Shown: positions 41,954-50,040, numbered from the stretch's first letter. The stretch is 64,000 bases of DNA from Exiguobacterium sp018617385 (GCF_018617385.1 NZ_JACSKA010000001.1:1054001-1118000), one strand, 5' to 3'. Notes: generated by a model not told the origin, from the sequence alone. Made by a program: numbers and translations.

Positions 41954-42876
41954 AGCCGAAGTTGGTGTTGGCCGGACTTGGGCACGGACAGCTCGAAATT
42001 CTCGATCGCATTGAAGAGATTTGCGAACAGTATGATGTTCGCTTCATTGGAGACTGTCAGACGATTTATACTGGCGCATTTCCACAAGTGATTGCCGGGC
42101 TCATGGATTCAGCTTCGGTCCGATTACCTCAACTAGAACCGGTCGCAAAGCGGGTGCTCTCAATCGACCCGATTCAGCAGACGGTTCAGACGGAGAACGG
42201 AATGTTTGAATACGATCAACTCGTTCTAGCGACCGGTGCGAAAAGTAGGGGAATCGGCACGCCACTTAAACCGATGTCACAAGTTTTACTCGACCGAATC
42301 GAATCAAGTTCACGAGTGACCATCGTCGGAGGTGGGAAGGCCGGCGTAGAATTGGCGTTCACGTGTGCTCGTACAAAGAATGTGACGCTGTATGCGAAAG
42401 AGATATTCCCAGACGTCTCGGTCCATACTAGAAAGCACATCGAGCGGTTGTTAGTCAGAACAGGGGTCATGGTCGTCAAACAGGCGTTTCATGCAGACGC
42501 ATCGGAAGGGCTCTTATTAGATGCGACGGGAGTCGTTCCCGTGGAATGGTGGGCCGAATCAGGGCTTGCAAAACCTGAGAGATTTATTGAGACAGACGAA
42601 TATTTGCGTCATCGTCAATTCACAAATATATATGTCACAGGCGATATGGCATCCTGCTTAAACGGTGGCGTCGATGCGGTCAGATCAGGGCGCTATGTAG
42701 GCAAACGGTTACTTAAGGCAACAAGTCGACCATTTCGGAGACGTCAATCGATGAATATCTTACTGACGACACCAGGTCACGCCTTGCTGACATATGGACG
42801 GTTTACATGGCATGGTCGGATTCCATACTATATGAAGCGTTTGATTGACTCGCGGTATGTTCGGCATTACAAGTAG
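41950..42876 (+). CDS. FAD/NAD-dependent oxidoreductase of the SelD N-terminal extension type
   Basis: A 308-residue flavoprotein. FAD loop LVLAGLGHGQLEILDRI (about 5-21) is close to the GGGHAHVEVL form of NDH-like proteins sometimes fused to selenide-water dikinase (TIGR03169). A second loop, VTIVGGGKAGVELAF, would bind NAD(P)H; YVTGDMAS closes the FAD site. The C-terminal part RRQSMNILLTTPGHALLTYG and KRLIDSRYVRHY also follows that family. No redox cysteine pair is obvious. It overlaps the phosphatidyltransferase by ATGA and ends the operon. Membrane association is likely but not proven. Confidence 0.75.
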   Translation: MKPKLVLAGLGHGQLEILDRIEEICEQYDVRFIGDCQTIYTGAFPQVIAGLMDSASVRLPQLEPVAKRVLSIDPIQQTVQTENGMFEYDQLVLATGAKSRGIGTPLKPMSQVLLDRIESSSRVTIVGGGKAGVELAFTCARTKNVTLYAKEIFPDVSVHTRKHIERLLVRTGVMVVKQAFHADASEGLLLDATGVVPVEWWAESGLAKPERFIETDEYLRHRQFTNIYVTGDMASCLNGGVDAVRSGRYVGKRLLKATSRPFRRRQSMNILLTTPGHALLTYGRFTWHGRIPYYMKRLIDSRYVRHYK

Positions 42877-42892
42877 TTTGGGGTTCGAACCG

Positions 42893-43246
42893 TTATTCGC
42901 TTAAAAGATGGCCAATCACTTCGTTCGATTTCGGTTCAACGAGTACTTGTGGAATCTCGACCGTGCGCTGTGAATCAGGTGGAAATGTGACGAGCCAGGC
43001 ACGTGTTCCTTCAAAACGTGAATCAACTAAGTCATAACGATTATCGACTATGATGGATTGAATCGTAGCTTGTCTCCCGTTTTCATCGGTAGGTAGCCAA
43101 TCCATATTGTTGAGATAGGTCACTGCACTTTTGATGATTGCCGTTTCGTCATCAGATTGTATGGATGGTGAGGTAGATGGTTGTATGCAGCCGACCAATA
43201 TCATGATGGTGAAACAGAGTGGGGTGAAGAGGCGTATAAGCATCAT
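42893..43246 (-). CDS. Small lipoprotein, unknown
   Basis: A 117-residue lipoprotein. The signal peptide ends FTIMILVGC, with lipobox LVGC; the mature part is about 95 residues with IIKSAVTYLNNMDWLP and a beta-rich end. No family is recognised. The ATG at 43246 is seven bases behind AGAGG; an ATG at 43252 is too close. It is convergent with the YnjBCD-type operon, with 16 bases between stops and no clear hairpin. Confidence 0.65.
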   Translation of the reverse strand: MMLIRLFTPLCFTIMILVGCIQPSTSPSIQSDDETAIIKSAVTYLNNMDWLPTDENGRQATIQSIIVDNRYDLVDSRFEGTRAWLVTFPPDSQRTVEIPQVLVEPKSNEVIGHLLSE

Positions 43247-43310
43247 GTTCATTCCTCTTTCTCATTTGGTTATTTCTTACAGTATAATTGAGGATGAAAG
43301 AGGCGTGTAC

Positions 43311-43344
43311 AAAAAAATCCTGCAGTCGATCGGGCTGCAGGATT
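43311..43344 (-). terminator. Terminator of the thioredoxin-like gene
   Basis: Ten-base arms AATCCTGCAG and CTGCAGGATT; the minus strand continues with seven T. Confidence 0.88.
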
Positions 43345-43348
43345 CAGG

Positions 43349-43663
43349 TCATGCTTGAATCGTATCGAGGAATGAACGAATTTGCATCTCCGTCTTGGCG
43401 TTTGCCGAGTGGAGGTGTTCTTGTTTTACACCGTCTTTATAGTAGAGAAGTGAAGGGATGCCGCGAACTTCTTGTGCATCAGATAGCTCTGGGAGTTCGT
43501 CGCGGTCGACGACGTGCCAGTTAAATTGTGGATAGTCCTTGACGAGTTCATCGACATACATGTCCAGACGTTTACAGTCCGGGCACCATGATGTAGTGAA
43601 GACCACCATTCCGTGATCTTTTGTGGCTTCGTCAAATTGTTGTGATGAATGAATCGGTTGCAT
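43349..43663 (-). CDS. Thioredoxin-family protein
   Basis: A 104-residue thioredoxin-fold protein with active site TSWCPDCKRLD (Cys-Pro-Asp-Cys) at about residues 27-30 and the cis-proline in RGIPSLLYY. The CPDC centre differs from CGPC of main thioredoxin and is found in YtpP/YbbN-like and stress-related thioredoxins. The ATG at 43663 is six bases behind GGAGAG, while the TTG at 43669 touches the site. It is divergent from padR, with a shared inverted repeat between. Confidence 0.85.
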   Translation of the reverse strand: MQPIHSSQQFDEATKDHGMVVFTTSWCPDCKRLDMYVDELVKDYPQFNWHVVDRDELPELSDAQEVRGIPSLLYYKDGVKQEHLHSANAKTEMQIRSFLDTIQA

Positions 43664-43687
43664 AGACAACTCTCCTTTCTTCTATCT

Positions 43688-43716
43688 ATTTTGTCGGGTT
43701 TTTAACGGGTCGTCAA
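43688..43716 (-). promoter_or_regulatory. Promoter of the thioredoxin-like gene
   Basis: On the minus strand TTGACG and CAAAAT are separated by 17 bases, about 20 bases before the ribosome site. Confidence 0.55.
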
Positions 43717-43724
43717 CAGATTGG

Positions 43725-43748
43725 CATTCTCGAAACCGTTTGAGAATG
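43725..43748. repeat. Inverted repeat between trx-like and padR genes, candidate operator
   Basis: CATTCTC and GAGAATG form seven-base arms ten bases apart, with further partial symmetry inside (AAAC, GTTT). It lies upstream of both divergent genes and next to a -10 like TACACT at 43752-43757. PadR proteins bind such palindromes. Confidence 0.45.
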
Positions 43749-43792
43749 TGATACACTAATAAAAATAGCATGAGAAGGAAAAGGTGATGGAT

Positions 43793-44335
43793 ATGGCGTT
43801 ACGTCACGCATTGCTCGGGTTATTGACCCATCAGCCTGCGACCGGGTATGCCTTGAACGCGACGTTCAAGGCACAGATGATTCATTTTTGGAACGCCCAT
43901 CATACACAGATTTATCGGGAACTGTTAAAGATGGAAGAAGAAGCACTCGTTTCGGCGGAACATGTCTCACAACAGGAGTTGCCAGACAAAAAAATCTACT
44001 CCATCACGGATCAAGGACGTGAGGAGTTAATCAATTGGTTACGTCAACCAACGTCGTTCCAACCGAAAATGAAGGATGAAAACCTCTTACGGGTCAGTTT
44101 GCTTCAATTGTTGCCGGTTGAAGAAGCGGTCCGGTACATCGAAGAAACAAAGGCGCACCATGAGCAGGTCGCACAACAGATTCGACTATTTCAAGAAGAA
44201 CATCAATCGGACGAAGATACACTCGGTTATTTATTGACGAGTGAGTATGCCATCCGGATGATGGAGAACTATGCCGGATGGGCGGACTGGGCAATCGAAC
44301 AGATTCAAGCACGCAATGAAAAACACGTGACCTGA
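43793..44335 (+). CDS. PadR family transcriptional regulator
   Basis: A 180-residue regulator. The N-terminal winged helix has MALRHALLGLLTHQPATGYA and IYRELLKMEEEALV, with DQGREELINWL closing the wing. The C-terminal part (from about 85) is a helical PadR C-terminal dimerisation domain rich in Glu. The start may be ATG at 43793, 43787 or GTG at 43784; 43793 gives the usual family N-terminus and lies six bases from AAAAGGTG. It may regulate itself and the divergent thioredoxin-like gene. Confidence 0.87.
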   Translation: MALRHALLGLLTHQPATGYALNATFKAQMIHFWNAHHTQIYRELLKMEEEALVSAEHVSQQELPDKKIYSITDQGREELINWLRQPTSFQPKMKDENLLRVSLLQLLPVEEAVRYIEETKAHHEQVAQQIRLFQEEHQSDEDTLGYLLTSEYAIRMMENYAGWADWAIEQIQARNEKHVT

Positions 44336-44356
44336 GCGGATCAGGTCACGTGTTTT
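44320..44356. terminator. Bidirectional terminator made of the ends of two convergent genes
   Basis: Perfect 16-base arms AAAACACGTGACCTGA and TCAGGTCACGTGTTTT with a five-base loop. Each arm contains the last codons and the stop of one of the two convergent genes (padR and the aldo/keto reductase). Confidence 0.88.
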
Positions 44357-45171
44357 GTGTATGGGTGGACCGGTAAACGAGCGAGTAGGCGGTCAAGCAC
44401 TTCATCATCGATTTCAGTTTCGAACGCGCGAATCGTCTCGTTCAATTGCTTGACTGAAGATGCACCGGGTAAGACGACGTCACAGAAACGTCTCGCGGCT
44501 TCGAGTGCATAGGCTTGAATCGGTGTTGGCATCATCGCCAGTTCACTGGCGAGTTCCTCTTTTCGCCACGCCTCAAATCCCTTATCTCCGAGACGCGTCT
44601 CCCATTCATCCGTTAATAGGCCTTTGGCAAGAACCCCTCGGCCGACGATGGGGATCGAGACGTTGAGCGTCTCTGCCCGGCGGTCGAGTAGTGAATACGG
44701 TGTCATGAGAACATCGAGTGCACCGGATTTGACCCAATGGTTGATGACGTTCGGACGAATCGACGAGAGTCCGATTTGTCGGATCAGACCGTCTCGTTTT
44801 TGTTTTTGTGCCCATTCGATCGTTGCGTCGAGGTCATCCTCGAGCGTGCCGCCATGTATATAATATAGATCTAGATAATCGGTTTTCAATCGCTCGAGTG
44901 ACCCGTGTAAGGCGTTCTCTAAATAAGACGGCTCAGGATTCCAACGCATACCATCCTCAGTCAGTTCATTCCCACCCTTACTCGCTAAAAATAGGTGTTG
45001 TCGTTCTTGACCTAATGTTTCCCCAATCACACGCTCGACAGCCTGTCGCGTATAGACGTCTGCCGTATCGATATGGCGAATCCCCGATTGAATAGCTGTT
45101 TCTAAGATATTCTTCGCCTCTTTTTCCCCGTGTTTCAAAATCGTCATCGTTCCGAGTCCGAGTTCACTCAT
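44341..45171 (-). CDS. Aldo/keto reductase (YqkF-like)
   Basis: A 276-residue aldo/keto reductase. LGLGTMTILKHGEKEAKN and IRHIDTADVYTRQAVERVIG hold the catalytic Asp and Tyr; Lys follows in FLASKGG; YLDLYYIHGG has the His; GLSSIRPN is the barrel strand. NADPH is the usual cofactor. The ATG at 45171 lies behind AGGAGGA; a longer frame from 45360 is not supported by a site. It is divergent from nudF, as yqkF is close to nudF in B. subtilis. Confidence 0.87.
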   Translation of the reverse strand: MSELGLGTMTILKHGEKEAKNILETAIQSGIRHIDTADVYTRQAVERVIGETLGQERQHLFLASKGGNELTEDGMRWNPEPSYLENALHGSLERLKTDYLDLYYIHGGTLEDDLDATIEWAQKQKRDGLIRQIGLSSIRPNVINHWVKSGALDVLMTPYSLLDRRAETLNVSIPIVGRGVLAKGLLTDEWETRLGDKGFEAWRKEELASELAMMPTPIQAYALEAARRFCDVVLPGASSVKQLNETIRAFETEIDDEVLDRLLARLPVHPYTKHVT

Positions 45172-45243
45172 TTGGATTCCTCCTTGTTCGAAATGTAGGT
45201 TTGACTCATAATCAGAGTATATCGAAAAGTGAGGAGTAATCAT

Positions 45244-45774
45244 ATGGAAGAAAAAACGATTGAGCGGGAAGTCATTTATCAAGGTAAAATCTTCGATGTG
45301 GAAAAGCATGTCGTTTCCCTTCCGAACGGAAACACGTCCGTACGTGAACTCGTCTATCATAACGGAGCCGTCGCGGTACTCGTCATCGATGAATCGGACA
45401 ACATCGTCATGGTGGAGCAGTACCGAAAAGCGTTTGAATCGATGTCGCTTGAGATCCCTGCCGGTAAGTTGGAAAAAGGGGAAGAGCCGTTGGCGAGTGC
45501 TGAGCGCGAACTCGAAGAAGAGACAGGTTATACGGCGGAATCGCTTGAAAAGATTTTTTCTTTCTACGGCGCACCTGGGTTCTGCAGTGAGCGGGTCGAT
45601 GTTTTTGTCGCAAAAGGGTTGTCTGCCGGTGAGATGAATTTAGACGAAGATGAATTTTTAAATGTTAAGCGATACTCATTTGATGAAGCGACCGCTTTAC
45701 TGGACCGAGGCATCATTACCGACGCCAAGACCATTATGGCAATCCAATGGTGGCAATTGTCTAGATTGAAATAA
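45244..45774 (+). CDS. nudF: ADP-ribose pyrophosphatase (Nudix)
   Basis: A 176-residue Nudix hydrolase that cuts ADP-ribose to AMP and ribose 5-phosphate. The Nudix box runs from GKLEKGEEPLASAERELEEE to TGY and is perfect; VEQYRKAFESMSLEIPAGK precedes it and PGFCSERVDVFVA follows, as in NudF. The ATG at 45244 lies behind GAGGAG; the in-frame ATG at 45229 has no site. Next to fur, as in B. subtilis. Confidence 0.92.
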   Translation: MEEKTIEREVIYQGKIFDVEKHVVSLPNGNTSVRELVYHNGAVAVLVIDESDNIVMVEQYRKAFESMSLEIPAGKLEKGEEPLASAERELEEETGYTAESLEKIFSFYGAPGFCSERVDVFVAKGLSAGEMNLDEDEFLNVKRYSFDEATALLDRGIITDAKTIMAIQWWQLSRLK

Positions 45775-45886
45775 TTCTAATCTGGATGCTTATATGATAA
45801 ACTTACATAGTAATGATTTTAAATTGAAAATTGAGTAAAACTTCGGTATGCTTTGAGTAGTGAACTATGTAAAGAGGGGGCGCCTT

Positions 45887-46366
45887 ATGGAAACGCGAAT
45901 TGAACGAATTAAACAGCAATTGAGCGCCAAAGGATATAAATTAACACCACAACGTGAATCGACGGTACGGATCTTACTTGAGAATGAAAGCGACCATCTG
46001 AGTGCTGAGAACGTCTTCATGCTCGTGAAAAGCATCGCACCAGAGATTGGACTCGCAACGGTATATCGCACATTAGAATTATTGACAGAGCTCGGCGTGG
46101 TCGATAAAGTCAACTTTGGTGACGGGGTTGCACGCTTTGACTTACGTCCTGAAGGGGCGAATCATTCGCACCACCATCTCGTCTGCGTCGAATGCGGCTC
46201 GGTCGAGGAAATCATGGAAGACTTGCTCGTCGATGTTGAGAAAAAAGTCGAGAGCAAATATGAATTTTTGATTAAAGACCATCGCTTGACGTTTCACGGG
46301 ATCTGTAAAGTATGCCAAGCAAAAGGCGTCACGCTCGAAGGTCATAAAGCAGTCATCAATGGTTAA
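45887..46366 (+). CDS. fur: Ferric uptake regulator
   Basis: A 159-residue Fur. METRIERIKQQLSAKGYKLTP and IGLATVYRTLELLTELGVVD (recognition helix) are nearly the B. subtilis Fur sequence. Metal sites include HHHLVCVECG and GICKVC (structural zinc cysteines, two CxxC) and HRLTFHG. The ATG at 45887 lies behind GAGGGGG; the frame open from 45860 is not used. It represses iron-uptake genes when iron is plentiful. No convincing Fur box was found in its own 112-base upstream region. Confidence 0.93.
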   Translation: METRIERIKQQLSAKGYKLTPQRESTVRILLENESDHLSAENVFMLVKSIAPEIGLATVYRTLELLTELGVVDKVNFGDGVARFDLRPEGANHSHHHLVCVECGSVEEIMEDLLVDVEKKVESKYEFLIKDHRLTFHGICKVCQAKGVTLEGHKAVING

Positions 46367-46371
46367 TGCAG

Positions 46372-46407
46372 AAAGGACAGACGACCCCAACAGGTCATCT
46401 GTCCTTT
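46372..46407. terminator. Bidirectional terminator between fur and HAD genes
   Basis: Fifteen-base arms AAAGGACAGACGACC and GGTCATCTGTCCTTT (one mismatch or wobble) with a six-base loop and T run. Confidence 0.85.
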
Positions 46408-46408
46408 T

Positions 46409-47245
46409 TCAATGTGTGATATATCGCTCAAGAATCTTCGAAATCCCATCGTCATTGTTTGATGTCGTAACCTCACTCGCAATGTTGATCAATGCATCGA
46501 CGGCATTTCCCATGGCAATCCCAATTCCGGCGTATTCAAGGATTGAACGGTCGTTATGGCCATCTCCGAAAGCGATGACGTGGTCACGATCGATACACAA
46601 CTCCTCGAAGACGTGACGCAACGCTTTCGCCTTATCAATGCCGAAATCGGTAAATTCATAATACATCGCCGCTGTGAACATACTCGTGACCCGACCTGTG
46701 AAAGGGGCAGCTAGTGCAGGTGCATTTTCTCGTAAGTATGACGGCTCACCTGCAACGAGAATTTTATGGACGGGGAAGTCGATGATCTCGATTAAGTTCG
46801 GTTCTTCTCGCAATTGGAACTGACCACCTCTCGATTCATATTCGATGATGTTAATCGATTTTCCATTCACCTCAAGTTTTCCCTCGAATACATCTCGAAC
46901 ATACATATACGTATCATCGTTAATCATTGGGATGACTTCGTAATGGTCTAAATGCTTTAAGATTGAGCGAACATCTTCGATTTGCATCGCTTGTTCAAAT
47001 AGCGTGTCGCCTGTCGAAGCGTCCGTGACACATGCTCCATTGGAAGAGACGATCAACCCGCCGAACTCGTTTAATTTCAACTCTTGTGCATAGCGAATCA
47101 TCCCTCGCTTTGGACGTCCTGACGCAAGAACGACTTTGACACCTTGCTCTTGTAATGCAAGTAGCGTGCGCTTCGTCTGTTCCGTGATGATTTTCTCGTC
47201 ATTTAACAGCGTTCCGTCTAAATCAAGTAAAATAGCCTGAATCAT
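46409..47245 (-). CDS. Cof-type HAD-IIB phosphatase
   Basis: A 278-residue HAD hydrolase. Motif I is LLDLDGTLLND (Asp nucleophile), motif II SSNGA, motif III lysine in DKAKALRH and motif IV FGDGHNDRSIL. The large C2B cap (about 85-190) and the Cof layout indicate sugar-phosphate or flavin-phosphate dephosphorylation. The ATG is nine bases from GGAGA. It is the last gene of the leftward ROK-MFS-VOC-HAD cluster, 19 bases after the VOC gene. Confidence 0.88.
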   Translation of the reverse strand: MIQAILLDLDGTLLNDEKIITEQTKRTLLALQEQGVKVVLASGRPKRGMIRYAQELKLNEFGGLIVSSNGACVTDASTGDTLFEQAMQIEDVRSILKHLDHYEVIPMINDDTYMYVRDVFEGKLEVNGKSINIIEYESRGGQFQLREEPNLIEIIDFPVHKILVAGEPSYLRENAPALAAPFTGRVTSMFTAAMYYEFTDFGIDKAKALRHVFEELCIDRDHVIAFGDGHNDRSILEYAGIGIAMGNAVDALINIASEVTTSNNDDGISKILERYITH

Positions 47246-47264
47246 GTGTGCTGTCTCCTTCTGT

Positions 47265-47645
47265 TTAGATTGTCAATTCGATGATGTTGCCTTCTGGGTC
47301 GAGGATGACGCTTTCGTAATAACCATCACCGGTCGTCCGTATACCGTCGATGTGTGTGTATCCATCGAGCTGAAAGCGTTCAGTCAAGGCATCTACGGCT
47401 TGTTTACTCCCGAGCGAGAAGGCGAGATGAGCATATCCGGTCGCTTCTCTCGGATTCCTTTCAAGTTTAGGTCTGTGCATCAGCTCGAGGCGGCAACGTG
47501 AACCTTGAAATGTTAAAAAGTACGATTCGAACTGTTTCTTCTCGTTTTCATATTTAGCATTGGACTGTGCATCAAAATATATTTCGTAAAACCTGCGCAT
47601 GTTTTCGATGTCGTCTACCCACAGGGCGACATGTTCGATTCTCAT
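47265..47645 (-). CDS. VOC family (glyoxalase-like) protein
   Basis: A 126-residue protein with two beta-alpha-beta-beta-beta units. RIEHVALWVDDIENMRRFYE opens the first, GYAHLAFSLGSKQAVDAL the second, and ESVILDPEGNIIEL ends it, with His and Glu in metal positions. It may be a lyase, isomerase or resistance protein; the reaction is unknown. GGAGG precedes the ATG. It lies between the MFS and HAD genes. Confidence 0.85.
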   Translation of the reverse strand: MRIEHVALWVDDIENMRRFYEIYFDAQSNAKYENEKKQFESYFLTFQGSRCRLELMHRPKLERNPREATGYAHLAFSLGSKQAVDALTERFQLDGYTHIDGIRTTGDGYYESVILDPEGNIIELTI

Positions 47646-47656
47646 ATAGAATCCTC

Positions 47657-48811
47657 CTATGATGTTCGTCTAATTAATTGATTCAGCCGTTCTGTATTGA
47701 AGAGCATGCCAGCCATGATCAGGATGATCACAAGCGGTAAAAAACGGAGTGACGTCACAGATACAATCAATCCGAATAACGGGGGGAGAAATGTACTCCC
47801 TGAGTAGGCGAATGCCATTTGAAACCCCATCAAACGTTTCGATTGTGCCGAACCGAATCGATTCGGCGTTTCGTGAAGCATGCTCGGATAAATCGGAGCC
47901 AATCCAAAGCCGATCAGCATCAAGCCGACGAGCATCGTTCCGGAAATTGGGATGAAGAAGAGAATGCTTCCTACAAGGGCGAGTATTTGTCCCATCCGAA
48001 TCATTTGTTTGTTCGTAAAACGGAACGAGAGGAACCCGCTCACGAACCGTCCGATTGTGATACTGCCGTAATAGATGGACACCCATGCCGCAGCCGTCGC
48101 GATGGAAAACTGTTTCATCTGTACGAGATAACTGCTCGTCCATAACCCAATTAACGCTTCGACCCCACAGTAAAGTAGAAATGTGGCCAATGCATAGGAC
48201 ACCCCGCTCGGTAGCTTGCGATCGAGTGTCGTGACGGCTGTTTCTTGGGGATGTGAAGTGTAATCCTCTTTCTGTTTCCAAAGCGGGAAAGACAACCACA
48301 ATATGAGAGCTAAACTGAACTGAACGGCGGCGATGATCAAATAGCCGTCACGCCATCCATCCTCCGTCAATACACCCGCCATGACGAGTGGTCCCCCGGT
48401 CGCGCCGATTCCCCAAAAGCAGTGTAGCCAGTTCATATGATGTGCTTCGTAATGTTCGGCAACGTAATGATTCAGAGCGGCATCGACGGCACCGGCACCT
48501 AGACCGAGTGGGATGGCAAATACGAATAGCCAACCGATTGAAGGTGCGGAGTAGAATCCGAACAGACAGAGCGCTGTGAGTAACGTCGAACCGAACGTGA
48601 CTTGTTTCGTGTCAAAACGTTCCAATAGTTTACCGCTTAATAAACTCGAAAGAATCGTTCCACCAGCAATCGTCATGAAAATCCATCCGACCATCGATAC
48701 GGGTGCGGAGAATTCTTGATGCATAAGTGGCCACCCGACACCGATGAGGGCATCCGGAAGTCCGAGGCTGATAAACGCAAGATAGATCACGGCCAATAAT
48801 AAAATCGTCAT
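47657..48811 (-). CDS. MFS transporter
   Basis: A 384-residue transporter with about 12 helices. The start, AVIYLAFISLGLPDALIGVG, and FVFAIPLGLGAGAVDAALNH, LHCFWGIGATGGPLVM and GFGLAPIYPSMLHETPNRFG place it with the FucP/YfkF-like sugar-type MFS group. The substrate is unknown but probably a sugar or related compound, given the overlapping ROK regulator. Its ATG overlaps the ROK stop (ATGA) and is five bases behind GAGGTG. Confidence 0.85.
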   Translation of the reverse strand: MTILLLAVIYLAFISLGLPDALIGVGWPLMHQEFSAPVSMVGWIFMTIAGGTILSSLLSGKLLERFDTKQVTFGSTLLTALCLFGFYSAPSIGWLFVFAIPLGLGAGAVDAALNHYVAEHYEAHHMNWLHCFWGIGATGGPLVMAGVLTEDGWRDGYLIIAAVQFSLALILWLSFPLWKQKEDYTSHPQETAVTTLDRKLPSGVSYALATFLLYCGVEALIGLWTSSYLVQMKQFSIATAAAWVSIYYGSITIGRFVSGFLSFRFTNKQMIRMGQILALVGSILFFIPISGTMLVGLMLIGFGLAPIYPSMLHETPNRFGSAQSKRLMGFQMAFAYSGSTFLPPLFGLIVSVTSLRFLPLVIILIMAGMLFNTERLNQLIRRTS

Positions 48812-49821
48812 ACGTCACCTCGCGGAATCGTTTCGAGCATCAATTCAATGCCGAGTCGAGCCAGCCCGAAAAAGTAATCTTCTTCCCATTCTCCGATTTG
48901 GAGACGAGGAATATGACGAGAGGGAAGATATCGTTCGCATGCGCGGCTGATGTGAGACAAATCGTCTAGAACGAGGTCGACATCTGAAAAGATAAAGGTG
49001 TGTGGGTTGAGTGTCGCAGCAAATGTAGCGACGAGCCTTCCCAATGCATCGATTTCTTCTTTTCTCAGAAGGTGTGGTCCATAAGGTTTATTTTTTATGC
49101 GGTCATAAAATGATGCATCGTCATAAAGCGGAAGAAATGAAACTTCACCACTGAATCCGGATTGTCCCCGAGCGACATGTCCATCGAGCAAGATGCCGGC
49201 ACCCGGACCATTCTTTCCGAGGCCGAGATAGACGATGGACTGATGGGTTGTGTTCTCATCTCGTTTGGAGAATCCAAAAACGGCGGCATTCATATCATTT
49301 TCAATGACGACCGGAAGTCCAGTTCGGTCCATCAACCAGTTCTTCAAATCTAAATGAGCCAGCGAAGGATATTCTGGGGCAAACACAATTCGACCCGTAT
49401 CGACTGCAGCGGCGACGCCGACAGAGATGGCACCTACATTTGTTATGTGCTCATCAAATGTATCAACGAGGGTGCCTAGCGTCTCCAAATGCGTGCCATT
49501 GACTAATGTTACACCTTCTTCAGCAATCTGATTCTGACAGTCAATCAAGCGATAGTGAATCTCGCTCGCTTCGATGTATAGGGTCAGGCAATGACGAAAG
49601 GTGGGATTGTACCCATAACTTTTTGCGGGCCTACCTCCTTTTGAGGCATGTTGACCGTGTTCGATGACTTCACCGTGTTCGATCATGTCATCGATTATCT
49701 TCTTGACGGTAGGGAATGAAACGTGCGTGACCTTACTCAACTCGGAAATTGTCGATACGTTGTGTAGGACGATCTGCTTTCGAATGTCGACTTGTAATTC
49801 ATGCTGTGGATCTTTCATCAC
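48808..49821 (-). CDS. ROK family transcriptional regulator
   Basis: A 337-residue ROK regulator with an N-terminal winged helix (about 5-60; STISELSKVTHVSFPTVKKI) and a sugar-kinase-like body (ISVGVAAAVDTGRIVFAPE, VVIENDMNAAVFGF, YLGLGKNGPGAGILLDGHVA, GFSGEVSFLP). The CxCGxxGC zinc motif of ROK kinases is absent, so it is a regulator, not a kinase. Starts are GTG at 49821 or ATG at 49818 behind GGGAG. It probably controls its own operon (MFS, VOC, HAD). Confidence 0.85.
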   Translation of the reverse strand: MMKDPQHELQVDIRKQIVLHNVSTISELSKVTHVSFPTVKKIIDDMIEHGEVIEHGQHASKGGRPAKSYGYNPTFRHCLTLYIEASEIHYRLIDCQNQIAEEGVTLVNGTHLETLGTLVDTFDEHITNVGAISVGVAAAVDTGRIVFAPEYPSLAHLDLKNWLMDRTGLPVVIENDMNAAVFGFSKRDENTTHQSIVYLGLGKNGPGAGILLDGHVARGQSGFSGEVSFLPLYDDASFYDRIKNKPYGPHLLRKEEIDALGRLVATFAATLNPHTFIFSDVDLVLDDLSHISRACERYLPSRHIPRLQIGEWEEDYFFGLARLGIELMLETIPRGDV

Positions 49822-49931
49822 GATTGAACTCCCATCTACTTTTTAAAATATTTTAATAAGTCGTTTGTAGTATATCGCTTCTCATTTGAACATGCCAGAA
49901 AAATAAGAAATTTGAGATGTATTTTTGTCAC

Positions 49932-49943
49932 GTGAACGTTCAC
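49932..49943. promoter_or_regulatory. Perfect palindrome upstream of ROK operon, candidate operator
   Basis: GTGAACGTTCAC is a perfect 12-base palindrome with a CG centre, in the 219-base region between divergent rok and xerD. It overlaps a minus-strand TTGTGA that may be the -35 of rok. Confidence 0.45.
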
Positions 49944-50040
49944 AAAAAGTGAATAAAAAATGAGGTCAGACATCTTCACAACAGTTTACATAAGTGATAT
50001 GCTGTAAGCGTATTCAGGTGAAACGAGGAAGGAGGAGGGT

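Noticed and set aside
37856..42876. Recent horizontal transfer of the YnjBCD-type operon
   Set aside because: By eye the codon and base use is like that of neighbouring genes and no mobile element or repeat flanks it; a proper compositional test was not possible.
45775..45886. Fur box for autoregulation upstream of fur
   Set aside because: The AT-rich stretch around TAATGATTTTAAATTG does not form a 7-1-7 inverted repeat.
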